Assembly: GCF_014529535.1 (NCBI RefSeq)
Contig: NW_023503555.1
Coordinates: forward strand, 3,286,001 to 3,350,000
Direction: 5' to 3'
DNA from: Bradysia coprophila
Taxonomy: Eukaryota > Arthropoda > Insecta > Diptera > Sciaridae
DNA: 64,000 bases
Shown here: positions 1 through 10,992 of the stretch, piece by piece
Position numbering within the stretch: position 1 is the first letter of the stretch
Layout of the letters: each line of letters starts with the position of its first letter
Notes under the pieces: generated by a model
Told to the model about the DNA's origin: nothing
What the model saw: only the letters and a program-made list of their open reading frames with translations
The model's database searches: none
Made by a program: the position numbers and the translations under genes

Positions 1-422
1 TCAGCTAAAATAGAATCAACTTTTCGGAAGGCTTCAAGTGAATTGCTGATTTTTCCTAATTTTATGACGCACGGTTCTCGGTTGAATTTCAGGCCTTTGA
101 TATGTATTGGTGTAGCAATTCCCGGGTCTGAGCTTTCATTTCGGTATGGGATTCTGCATTACTCTAAAACAGACGCACGCGTGTAGCACAAAACGTTTTT
201 TTAAATGAATTTTACCGAAAACAAGATAATTTCCTCTTTAATTTATGCAAACTTGTGTTACTGCAATCTCAAGATTATTTTCGTTTATAAAAAAATATTT
301 ACGGCCGGCATTACCTCAGACATGTTAATTTGCAATAATATCAAACGAATATCTTGGACACAAGAAACATCGATACTCATTGACTCATGGCTTCGTGATT
401 AAAAATGTAGTTAATTTTTTTT
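1..422. other. AT-rich intergenic, no gene seen
   Basis: I see no coding signal here. The one open frame of about 65 codons (205-402) is of AT-rich composition, has no recognisable domain and is not retained. Confidence 0.5.
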
Positions 423-600
423 ATCTACCTAGGTGAAATAATAGCAGTGAAAAAGTGCTATTATTTCGCCGTCGGTAGATAAAATAGCGTATTCACCTCT
501 GTACAAATGTTTATTTAGACACTTGGGGCTACAACATTCGCCTTCGGCTCATGCAACAACTCCCCAAGTGTCTAAATAAACATGTGGACATAGGTGAATA
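423..600. repeat. Double foldback element
   Basis: Two inverted repeats lie side by side. Arms 423-446 and 456-480 pair around a 9-nt loop. Arms 491-528 and 562-599 pair as well (ATTCACCT... against ...AGGTGAAT), around a loop containing CCTTCGGCTCATG. The word AGGTGAATA/TATTCACCT also links the two hairpins. This looks like a small non-autonomous foldback element; no coding capacity is seen. Confidence 0.7.
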
Positions 601-739
601 ATCTACTATTAATTTTTTAACATCGTTGAGCGCTGCACTTAAAGTACAATATTTTATTATAATTTATTTTATTTTAAATAAAGTCAGTGTCTAACGTTCA
701 AAAATGGGTAAAATGAGAAAAAATGAAAATGAAAAAATA

Positions 740-1055
740 AATGTTTGTGAACACAATAGAGCGTGAAATTCTACAAATTTGGTTTCAAAGGAAGCGTATT
801 TCCATTCTAGCAGGTCAAGTTTGAAAATGAACATAATCGGTTGAGTTGATCAGTACTACTGATTCAGTAGTGAGGAGGGGGCTCTGTTTGAAATGTGGAA
901 TTGGCGTCAGTAAATACTTGTGAACACGATAGAGTGTGTAATATCGAATCAATCTCTACAAATTTCGCTTCAAAAGAAGTGGTATACAGGACAAGTTTGA
1001 AAATAAGGATAATCGGTCGAGTAAATATGACATCTTTTTAAATGTGGAAGGGGTG
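740..1055. repeat. Imperfect tandem duplication, unit about 160 bp
   Basis: Two diverged copies (about 740-905 and 908-1055) share the words TTGTGAACACRATAGAG, TCTACAAATTT, CAAGTTTGAAAAT and ATAATCGGT in the same order. It is non-coding and its family is unknown. Confidence 0.55.
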
Positions 1056-1516
1056 TTCAAAATAGTTTTGTTTGCATATCACCGACAATACGTAGCGCAT
1101 TTATCTGAAATTATGGTCATTGGTAGAGGTGTTGACGCCGCATATGCTGGTCTTGAAAACATTTCGTGAGTGTTTTGGAGAGTGTTTAAAAAGATACAAT
1201 GAAAGACTTGGACGATATGGGTGTCGTTTGCTAGGTAGTGACCTCTACTATCCAATTATCCATGACAGCATCAACCTACCGCGGCACGACTTTCGTTGAG
1301 CTTCAATTTTGATTGAAGTGTACTAACATAAAAATTCTGTAGAATTCTACTTTTCTTTTACGATAGCTCAGCGGACCTTGGATTGGCTTGCAATCTGACA
1401 TCAAGTGCGACAATATACCTTCATACGATTCTTGTTTCATAAATAACTATTACATAGAGTTCATTATATATGTCGATAAGTTGGTCGTTTCCGCCAACAT
1501 AATAATAGTTATTTTG

Positions 1517-1648
1517 ATCATAAGGAGAGAAACCACGAAATTACAGTACGTGTAATTACGACCTCGACATACATACTTATGCAAAATCATTCTCTCGGCA
1601 TACGAATTCACACACATACTGTGATTGAGTGTGTTCTCTCCTTATGAT
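1517..1648. repeat. Inverted repeat with 14-bp arms
   Basis: ATCATAAGGAGAGA (1517-1530) is the exact reverse complement of 1635-1648. A second inverted pair just upstream, AATAACTATTA (1442-1452) with TAATAGTTATT (1503-1513), makes this a cluster of small foldbacks abutting the next element. Confidence 0.5.
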
Positions 1649-1655
1649 GAACACA

Positions 1656-1769
1656 ATTTTATCACATACGCGCGGTGTTCGGATGTCAAAATTACTTAAC
1701 TAGAAGTTTAATATAAAAATTACACTTCAGTTCTATGTTGTTGTCTCGTTTTCGCTTATGTGATAAAAT
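1656..1769. mobile_element. MITE family A, copy 1
   Basis: It is bounded by inverted ends ATTTTATCACATACGC (1656-1671) and GCTTATGTGATAAAAT (1754-1769). An inner block containing GTTGTCTCGTTTTCGCTTATG recurs in inverse orientation at 33695-33828, where the ends are again TTTTATCGCATAAGC and GCGTATGCGATAAAAT. Two copies with the same ends support a short non-autonomous DNA transposon. Just outside, ACACACTTGTC (about 1773) pairs with GACAAGTGTGT (about 1823), a further small hairpin. Confidence 0.6.
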
Positions 1770-1907
1770 ATAGTACACACTTGTCACTATCAGTCTCGGC
1801 AAGCCTCTTCTTCTTCTCCGCCGACAAGTGTGTAATATATATTATACGCTTTATGATACGAAAAACAGAAAACAAGGCATCAGAACAGTCGGAGCGTTTG
1901 CTGCGAC

Positions 1908-2854
1908 TTAGCCCCGTACAACCCGTAATCCTATTTCGTCCGCAACCATAATACGTCCGTAGCCCTAATAAGCCCGGAACCCTAATACGTCTACAACCCT
2001 CTAATGCGTCTGTTACCAAAATGCAAGTCAAGTTGGGAATTGTCAAATTTACTGAAACTGTTCATTTTTAAAATTGCGCATAGCGCAATTACGAAAGCCC
2101 GTACGAAGTACCTCTCAAATAAAACCAACAAATTACGACAATATTTTAGAAACCCAAAATTTTTTGCCAACTTTCCATTGGGTATTCAATTACCTCTCAA
2201 ATGAAACAAAAACTAGCAAAATCGGTTGAGATTTACTCGATTTATGTGCAAAAAGCACTTAGGGCCGAGTAGCGGCCTTAGTGCAAGGGCCCAAATTTGA
2301 AACTTTTTTTTGCCATCATTCTATTCGGCATTCAATTATCCCTCAAATGAAACAAAAACTAGCAAAATCGGATGAGATTTACTCGATTTATGTGCAAAAA
2401 ACACTTAGGGCTGAGTAACGACCTTTGAGCCCTCCCAACAAGCCCACGTTACATCTTACCCAAAAACAATGTTCAGCAACTTTGTTCTACTCGTCAATAC
2501 CTTTCATTTGATATATCACAAGCAGCTATTGCGTGCGTATTTCGGTAGATATCGTCGAAAGACTGAAAAACACCTATAGGGCCCTAGCTCTGGAGGGGCC
2601 GACCCTACCATGCCCATTTTCGAACTTGACCTTACTTTTGTCGATACCAATCGGGGAAAAAAAGAATTTTGAAAAAAGGTTGTGATTTACTCTAGCTAGA
2701 GGGGTCACGGACGGACGGACGGACATTTTTTTTATTGCGGATTCGTCATCTATGAACATAACCAAATGCTTTGCCCTTACTGTCTGCTTCCAATTCGACG
2801 TGTTACAAACGGCATATTAATCTTATAAGCCCCCAGTACTTCGTACGGGGCTAA
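1908..2854. mobile_element. Candidate non-autonomous element with TTAGCCCCGTAC ends
   Basis: TTAGCCCCGTAC (1908-1919) is the exact inverse of 2843-2854. Inside, AGCCCGTACGAAGTAC (2096-2111) is a further inverse match to the 3' end region. The interior holds degenerate direct repeats of about 19 bp (AATACGTCCGNAACCCT-like, 1930-2015), two direct copies of a block of about 100 bp (about 2185-2280 and 2333-2425, both with CAAATGAAACAAAAACTAGC) and a (GGAC)4 run near 2709-2724. No transposase-like frame is present, so it would depend on an enzyme supplied from elsewhere. Confidence 0.5.
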
Positions 2855-4233
2855 AAACAAAAAGAGCAAAAGAAAGTGAGAGAGTTAGCTCCGCCTTCGT
2901 ATACATCAATTCGAAACAGGTCGCATGCGAGTAAAACATCATCTATATCCCTAGACCTGTTTACTAGGTCTCTGCTCAGAGAGAACTAAAAAACTATGGT
3001 TTCCGATAACTTTCGGCGAGTGATTTCGTCTGTTTTTGTATCATGAAGCGTGTAAAACATTATATGGTCGTTGCACTTGTGATTTGTGTAATATACACGA
3101 GTCTACAACGCTGGCAATATTCCCCGGTAGCATAATGTACTATTTTCATACTCGTTCAAACATAGCATTTATAGTGTGATGTAGCCATGAACGAATTCTA
3201 GAAACCTCATATTCGACAATTAAATTCTGAATAATGTTCCGCAAAATGTACGATCGACTTACGACTAATAAAGAGGACAAATAGTTTGCTTTAAAGATAA
3301 AATGTCGTGATAAATCCACGGAACCATAAAACTTAATAAATTTACTTCTTAAATCACTCCACACTGTTTGGAATGGATGTCAACTTATATGATGTCAGAA
3401 AACTAAGAGGCAGAAATTTTGCATAAATGTGAGTTGCTTCCCCTAATTTATGTGACTTTCATATTCCGAATATAACAGATGAATTGACAGAGTAGAGTCA
3501 GTTGAATCATTGTCGTTACAAGTCAAACATACACCATACTTTTGTTCCAACCTCCAACTAATATTTCAACCGTAACTTATAAGGATATATATGTGGAAAC
3601 TCCGCATGGATCCACATTCTTTGTAAACAGAACCGAACCCCTGTTTAACACCATATATAACACAACCAGAGGCAGTAAGAACACACGTAATATAGAGCGT
3701 ATACCAGCCAAGTTTAAGGGGTGACATATCAGCAGTTATATTTCTATAAATTTGCCAATTTATCGTTTAGATGTTCTTTTCAACATTCAAAACATTCTCA
3801 AGTTGTAAGCAATTTTATAGCTCGGGATGTTTTCTTTTTCGGATGCGATTTGACTTGACAGTAGGAAGTTTTAATGTGCCAGTCAGTTTATTTTTATTTT
3901 TTTATTTTGTCTGTTTTGCGAAAAATATAAAAATGTGATTGATGAAACAAAAATACGAAGGGATTGTCTGCACAGTAGTAGATTTCCGCAGATTTCTTGT
4001 CAATGATTTTGTAGTCGTTAAGTTAGCAAACGATCTCTGTGAGGAAAGTGCAAGTGGGACCGTTATGTTTCGATTTAGACTGAATGGTTCTTTAGGGAAT
4101 TATGAGAACAACGCCTACAATTGAACTATGCTAAGATGTTCCAAGAAAACCATAAATTAGATTAAATAGTTGGAGTATTTTGATATGCTGATGATAGGTT
4201 AGCAAGTCCAGCCATTCGTAACAACATATTCCA
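2855..4233. other. Intergenic, no gene supported
   Basis: AT-rich sequence with only short open frames (at most 72 codons) lacking recognisable domains or convincing splice partners. Confidence 0.45.
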
Positions 4234-4502
4234 GTGAGGTGCGGGAAAACATGGGAAGTTGGAAAATATGCCACAGTGGTGATCAGAATAGCTTTTACTT
4301 TTCACATCAACGATGCAGAATATCTTCTACAGTAAGTATCAAAAAGCAGTTTTCCGGATCAGTAGCTGTTGCACCAGGATTTTTTTTTTTCTTGAAAGTA
4401 AATAGTTGTTGATGTAAATGTTATTCTGGTCACTACTCTGGTGTTTCAACTTCTTTGAAGTGCATATTTTCCTACTTTTACATTTTCCTGTTTTCCCGCC
4501 CC
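4234..4502. repeat. Imperfect foldback element
   Basis: The left arm (GTGCGGGAAAACATGGGAAG..., about 4236-4293) pairs imperfectly with the right arm (about 4420-4500, ...ACATTTTCCTGTTTTCCCGC), with several mismatches and small gaps. The loop contains a T-tract. No coding function is seen. Confidence 0.6.
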
Positions 4503-4605
4503 TCCCTCAGGGCTTACTTTTGGGAATTTCAATTTGAACTTTGATGTACAATGACCTTATATTTCCTCAAAACAAAAACATTACACAGAGACAAACAATG
4601 TAAAT

Positions 4606-4887
4606 CTAGACAGCAGTTCGGCACGAACGTCCACAATATGTTTCCAGACAGCACTTTTTGCCGATTCCACATTGAAAGTCAAAATAACAATTGTTGAGCC
4701 ATTGTTTGCAAAGAGCACCTGTTGGTGGAGGACACTCCAAGCCTTGGCGCAAAACAGAAACAATATTAAAAATAATAAATAAATGAATTGCTCAGGAATC
4801 AGTTTGGATAAAACTAATACCTTCCAATGGTGTCACCAGACAGAAAAATGCCACCAATGCAAACACCAACGAATATGTAAGTTTCAT
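4606..4887 (-). CDS. Secreted single WAP-domain peptide (2 exons, 67 aa)
   Basis: Exons on the minus strand are 4887-4821 and 4742-4606, joined across a 78-nt GT..AG intron in matching phase (codon split g|gc). The first 22 residues form a classic signal peptide (MKLTY, then a hydrophobic core AFFCLV), with cleavage probably near LEG. The mature part has eight cysteines in the whey-acidic-protein order: ECPPP, ALC, NNC, FQC, KKCC, TYC and SC, with the CC pair near residue 53. The family folds as a four-disulfide core and includes protease inhibitors and antimicrobial peptides; which applies here cannot be told from sequence. The tag TAV* ends the chain right after the last cysteine. No partner gene lies nearby. 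Cysteine spacing and splice phase make this a firm small gene, though I see no clean AATAAA downstream. Confidence 0.8.
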
Positions 4888-7127
4888 CGTATAAGAAAAA
4901 AAATAATTTGTTGCAAACAACGTAGAAGTCAGAAATGAAATGAGTTTATTTTATGGAAAAGCTTGTGTCTCGAAAAGTATTACAATCTTCAAGGTTCTAT
5001 CAAGCACTATTTGCTCAGGTGTTTTTAAGTTCCAAAAATATACTTAGTATCAACGGCGAATCCCCCTACAAGCCATTGTTTTATTATCGACATTAACCCA
5101 TACCACGTATCATTGCGTCTTCACGAAAATGAAACGACATATGGTGGATAAGAATCGTGTGTTATGATAAAGTGCTAACGTCGGTCGTCAAATCGAAAAT
5201 TCAAATCGAATTGAACGAGTGAATAAAGGGTGAACCAATTTCGATAAACGTTTTTTCCCCTGAAGGCAAAAGTAAATAAGACAAAATTAATTTCATGCCG
5301 ATCAGGTTTTTGTTGGGTGAGTCCACAGGCTGGACACTCTGTGAATAGCAGCGTTTAAAAAAATGAGAAATAGCATGTGTTAGGCCCGTGGGTGAGTCAG
5401 ATCGATGAAAACATCTTCCCAAAGACCAAACATCTAAACAGCTTAGTGGTAAGACTGTTTCAAAGTTATTTCACCTATCTACACGAGAAAATGCACCAGC
5501 AATGAATGTCGCAGGCGGTTGTTAACGATTTTCCCAATTTTTTCAAAAACATTTTCATTAAAATAACTAAAATTTCGAAGAAAAGCGGGAAAATTTAGAA
5601 AAATTACGAATAAATGAGAAAACGTTTTCTCAAAAATTTTCCTTGCGATTTTAAATGCTGAAGTTAGCGATCCTGATATTATTGCAACCAGAAAGCATTA
5701 AGAATGTTGAAGTAAACGAATTCGTTTGAGGAGGTGTGGAGTAAATAATGAAGTAACAGATTCGAAAATTATATTGACGATATACGTGCCGTAATATAAC
5801 AAAATTTTAAATGTTAACACTACTATAATTTAAATGTTATGTTAGAACAAAGGACAACTGCAATTTAATGAAAACCAGTTGATGCGAAAATGAAATCAAC
5901 GCAATTGTTTAAAATGATGAAAATTTTAAAATTAAATTCCAATCATCAGTGGGACCAACAATTTGCTACATCCACTGAAATTCAATTGTCACCCCAGTGG
6001 AATTCCTTGACAATTTTATTTAATAATAAACCATAACAACATTCACATTGGCAGCTTAACAATGCTGCTGTGATTTTGTTATCCAATCCTCTAAACGACA
6101 CATTTTGAAACATGCATTTATGGATGTGTTGTTTACTTTATTTCAGCACACCGAGACCGACTCTCCTACCGCTGTGTTGTGGATGCACTGCTTACATAAT
6201 GCAAAACACATAGGTAGATAAATCACAGAAATTGCAATATTGCTTTTGTGATGATGAGGCACACAGTGTGTATTTTACGGATGCATACAAAAGGGAAGTG
6301 ATTGTGACGTGCAACAATTTACAGACTTTAGACGATTGATTTCTCTACTTTTTACTATTGAAAATTATAAAAGCATTAAGTTCGTGTCACAACAAACTAT
6401 GATGCACAGGTAGAATGTTAACTTCGTTTTGATAGAAACGACCGAGAGGCTACGTGCATAACAATCCATCGGCCATCATTTGAAACATTTGGCAAAAGTA
6501 TTACCCGATACTAAAACCTATATTGTTACACTCGATAGATGTCATGGTGGCGCTGTAATTTTTAAACATGTGTGAGGTGCCCATTTTTGGGTGACAATTA
6601 GCATCAGCGCCACCATGCCTCCTCTCGCTAAGAGCATGGCTTCAAAGGCTTTTTCATGTCTTTTAATTTTAAGTACTATGAGAGTCTTTGAGAGTGCAGG
6701 CCGAGTGTATATCTCAGTGATCACGTCGAGAAACCACGAGAAGAATATTCAATTTCAAAGATAAACTTTTATTTGGAAGGTTCGTCATGACAGACACGTT
6801 AAATTTTCGAATACCGACTGTTCCTATTTGGTTTACTTTGATGTGTAATAATATGGCACAGTGCCCTGAAATGCACTGATATTATGTAAACAAGCTCCTT
6901 GTCTGTAAGTTATAAACCCATCATTTGAATTGAACAATGACTTCTGCTTTAGACAGTTACGACAACAATGAACGATGAGCTGTTATGTGTACGTTACATA
7001 AGAAAGCAAACCACTGTCAATTTTATGGGCTTTACTTTAGCTTTAGCTTTCGGCACGGTGACAGAAAGAATAGTTACTCGTTTGCTAGCAGACATTTCAA
7101 AAAATAAATTTAAATTTTCGATGGTAA
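4888..7127. other. Intergenic, no gene supported
   Basis: AT-rich sequence with no recognisable gene. A small perfect hairpin occurs at 6543-6616 (CATGGTGGCGCTG pairing with CAGCGCCACCATG). Confidence 0.45.
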
Positions 7128-7391
7128 GGTCGAAGCATTATAATTTGATCGATTGTATTCATTTTTAAATAATTATAGTTTTTCAAGAAATCATTTCGAA
7201 AACATTACAGTATAAAAGCTTACACATGCGCATTAGAGCTGTTTACTCGCGGTATACCTGCGGGTAATCCGTTCAAATGCACGCTTCTAAGCTTTTATAC
7301 TGTAATGTTTTCGAAATGATTTCTTCGAAAACTACAATTATTTAAAAATTAATTAAATGAGTAGAATCGATCAAATTATAATGCTTCGACT
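7128..7391. repeat. Long foldback, arms about 95 bp
   Basis: The left arm 7128-7221 (GTCGAAGCATTATAATTTGA... to ...AAGCTTAC) pairs almost perfectly with the right arm about 7289-7391 (...TTATAATGCTTCGAC). The core around 7222-7288 is unpaired. A transcript across it would form a long stem. No coding function is seen. Confidence 0.75.
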
Positions 7392-8330
7392 TTAGCTCAT
7401 AATCAACTTTTGATTTAATTATGAGGATAATTTTACCCCACATTTTTTTCGGTAAATGAAGGAGAATCTGGGGAAATTGTAGAAAATAAGGAAATAGATT
7501 TTTCTGACATCTATGTTTTCTGTGTAGATTTTTCGTAAGAGTTTATATTACAAATGCAATAGAAAAACTTTACGCAACACTTAAAAAGAACAAATTGAGC
7601 AAAACGCAATGAACTTAAGTGAAGACAGTTTTCTTTGTAGGTGCAATAATTGGTAAGAACATCGAAAAGTTACAACTCAAGCACTATGTTGCTTCAAATA
7701 CATTCCAAAGCTTTCTTTAGCAATCTTGTATTTTTTTACAAACCACACACGTTGTGAAACTAGCACACAGTACAGTTGTTGAGTCTATTACTTTTTTTGA
7801 TTCAAATATATTCATCATATTGATTCAAACTCTTGTACTTCATTAAGTTTTAAAATACTATATAAGACGACGTTAGCCAGTGGAAATCGCTTTTTTGTCG
7901 ATATTCTCGTCAACAGATGAAACTAATGGTTTGTTGTTAAAGCCTTCTTGCTCCTTGTTGCTATAAGCAACCAAACGTCAAAAAATTTAGAGGTATATGC
8001 TGTGATTGACAAATCTTTCCACCAAGCTAGATTTGGTTCATCATTTCTAAAGGTTCAGCTGATTTCGTTAAAGTATTTTATAGCACCGTAAAGCGGTAAT
8101 TTCCATCTTGTCACCGAGAGTCTGTTTATAATTTAAGGAAACGCGCTGATGTCATTAATTACATATTTTTGATCCAAGATTTTCTTTAAATGTCCAGATC
8201 GGAATTTCAAGAAATCAAGTTGGTTTTGTGTCAGGGCTTATTTTAGAGAATTTTAATTCTGAAAAATTCCAAAAAGTTGTAAAAAAAATTAATAAAAAAA
8301 AATTCAGAATTTTTTCGGATTTAGATTTAT
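7392..8330. other. Intergenic, no gene supported
   Basis: No coding signal. Near 7880-7925 is a degenerate fragment (GTCAACAGATGAAACTA) related to the dispersed repeat family D described elsewhere. Confidence 0.4.
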
Positions 8331-8491
8331 TCCAATGTGAAGGCCATCACATTAGCATCTAGTGTAATCAGTAATATGATATTTCTATTGTTTAAATCAG
8401 CTAAAATCGGTTAAAACCGGTTTTTACAATAGAAATATAATATTTCCAAATGACACTGGATGCTAGTGTATGTTGGCCTTTACATGTTGGA
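8331..8491. mobile_element. MITE-like inverted repeat, 161 bp
   Basis: The ends TCCAATGTGAAGGCCATCAC and ...GGCCTTTACATGTTGGA are inverted, and pairing continues inward (ATGATATTTCTATTG with CAATAGAAATATAAT) to a centre near 8415. It is a compact non-coding foldback of MITE type. Confidence 0.65.
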
Positions 8492-10179
8492 AAGTATTGC
8501 GAAGTTGAGCTTTAACTTTGACAATGTCAAATTGACATGGAAAGTTCTTTTTACAATGATTATTCTAGTTGCCGAAAACGTAGACCAATATGGGATGTTC
8601 CCTTAAACAAATATGGTGAAATAGCAAAAGAGGCATACCAAATCGTTAACTTCGGATCCTCCTTACAGTAAATTGAACAATAATTTATGAATCGACACGT
8701 TATAGAAAGAAAGCTTCAAAAACATTTTGACTCATAAGCCTGTCATACGGATATCTTCTTCGAAATATCCGTCAAGTTATTGATGAGTCAACTCCCAATT
8801 TTCACTAAATTCGGTTTTTTTATGACTAATGGATGGTATTTACTGTAAATTTGTTTTCATAATTTTTTTCTTCCTTTTCACTCTCTGCTGCGTCTCCCAA
8901 GCTTGAACTTTTACGATTTACAAAATATGTATTTATATGCAGATGTAGGTTGGCTTTGTGTTCGGAACTAATTTTCAACCCTCATAACCATATAACGAGT
9001 GTAAGGAGAGGATGGAGGAAGAAGAGATGAAAAAAAGCACACACAAACTTTAATACTATGAACGAAAACTTTCTCAACTAATTTTTTTTTGTCTAGCATA
9101 AAGGAGAACCCTAAAGTTTGTTTTTATTATGCATAAGAAGGATCTAAAAAAAATTTCAATATGCACGACGCATTTCAAAGTTTCTGTTTTCGACATCTAA
9201 CTAATGGCAATGTAGAGAAGAAAAAAAAAGTTAAAAGAATGTGACAGGAGAGTTGCTAGAAATGTGATACCCAGAATGTTTTATTCAATTTCTTCTTATA
9301 GCTTTTTGCATGTTACCCTTCCTTTTTTTTGTGTATTACGCTCAAGAATATAAGAATGTATTAATGTGTGTAGTAAGAAGGGTTAGATTTATTTTTCAGC
9401 AGGATGTCACACATTAAATGAGGAGTATGTGACGAATAATATTAAGCGTTTTTGGGGGATATTCTGTGTATTCCGTTTTTTTTCCTTCTTTTTTTTATAT
9501 TGTGCCAATATATACCCCCAGTTAGACCATAACAATTTGTATGTAGATGGTGATGGACTGAGATTTTTTTTATGGATTTTCCGAATGAAAAGGAATACGG
9601 TTGAATTAAAAAAGAAAATTTACGTCGTGTGCTACTCATTCGATTTTAAAATGAAATGATTTTATTTGTTAGCATTGGAACACATAATTCGTTTTGAAAA
9701 TGATGTCTTTGAGAGGATATATGGTTTTATGGATTTTGTTGGATATTTTCCTTTATATGGCCTTTACATTTTACAGTTGGCCCGTTTACGTTATGTGTGC
9801 GTGCGGAATTTTAAGATTCATATAAATTTTATATTTTTAACAAGACCAGCAAATTCTGGTAGAATATTTTATGTCAGAGATAAAAACGTGGACATGACGA
9901 ATTTAACCAAAAAAATGCTCTGCTGAAGCGTATGGTAGGGGTAAAGTCAATGAAGTATGTGAATATCTCAGCCAATACGATTCAAACATTACGAATGAAT
10001 GAACTCATGCAACAAACACACGTGAATCTACTCTCAATAACAAAGTACTGGGTTTTTAACGTTGCAGATTGGCAACGTTCTTGGGATACAAAAAGGCGGA
10101 AGTAAAGAGCAAATGCTTGAGATTTTCATCCGTGCAAAAGATTTGTATCTCCAGTATTACCTCTGAAAATTAAATCCTA
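8492..10179. other. Intergenic, no gene supported
   Basis: Very AT-rich with long T and A tracts. Overlapping open frames on both strands around 9430-9926 have strongly AT-driven composition and no domain, so I do not call them genes. Confidence 0.4.
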
Positions 10180-10337
10180 TCAACGCGCTTCAAGCAAAAG
10201 TGCTATTAATGACAGCTGCCAAATAGAGTACTATTTTGTATGAAATTTTATCCCCACTCTTTTTACAGTGTAAAATTGGAGCACTGTCAAGTTTCAGTAC
10301 CCTATTTAGAGTACCACTTTTGCTTGAAGTGCGTTGA
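10180..10337. mobile_element. MITE-like inverted repeat, 158 bp
   Basis: The terminal inverted repeats of about 27 bp read TCAACGCGCTTCAAGCAAAA at 10180 and TTTTGCTTGAAGTGCGTTGA ending at 10337, with few mismatches. The interior is AT-rich and non-coding. Confidence 0.65.
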
Positions 10338-10370
10338 CCCTATACGAAATACACTTAAAAAAATTTACTT

Positions 10371-10522
10371 ACACTCGCGGAATTTTGAAAACCGACACAT
10401 TTTTTGTTTCTGTGTTTTACTTGAGTTCTTAATTTCTCCATATAAAAATACATGCACAATTCACAAAAAAACAGTAAACCACAAAACAGAAAATGTGTCG
10501 GTTTTCAAAATTCCGCGTGTGT
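10371..10522. repeat. Foldback with about 45-bp arms
   Basis: The left arm (ACACTCGCGGAATTTTGAAA... at 10371-10420) pairs with the right arm (10474-10522, ...TTTTCAAAATTCCGCGTGTGT). The 133-codon open frame at 10240-10641 runs straight through this and the preceding element, so it is an accident of the repeats. Confidence 0.65.
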
Positions 10523-10820
10523 ATTATCACATTTTCGTTTTCAACAGATTCTACATAATTTCTAGATCCACAGATTTAACAATCTTGATATTGAATGGTT
10601 TTTTGGTTTGTATCCCAGGAAACTGGTCGTTATACTGTTAGAATGTTTAAAACAAGAAATATCAGATCCTACATAAAACAAAAATGTGATTCCTAATTTT
10701 TGATAGCTGTAACACCAATTCTTTTGGCATAACCAAGTGAACAGTGAAATAGTTATCTGTTTGCCGAGGGAAGAAAATAGGAAATTCCAACAAGAGCACA
10801 GCTTTGCAGCCAGAGCAGTC

Positions 10821-10992
10821 CGAGGTATGATTAACCGTTTTTTCTGCACGAAAATTTATATTTTCCCCCCTTTCAAATAAAGAGGAGAGAAAATAGGCAT
10901 TCTCTCCCCCTAACTGTCATCTGATAATGCTTCACCAAAATGTCATTTCTCATGGCCTTTTGATTAGAAAAATAAGGTCCGCACGTGCGCAC
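10821..10992. mobile_element. MITE family C, degenerate copy
   Basis: The start CGAGGTATGATTAACC matches the left end of the copies at 54851-55077 and 57232-57463. The flanking word GAAAATAGGAAATTCCAACA (about 10764) also precedes the 57-kb copy. The right end is decayed. Confidence 0.5.

Noticed and set aside
10240-10641. 133-codon plus-strand frame
   Set aside because: It runs through a MITE and a foldback whose inverted arms create the frame; no domain or splice signals.
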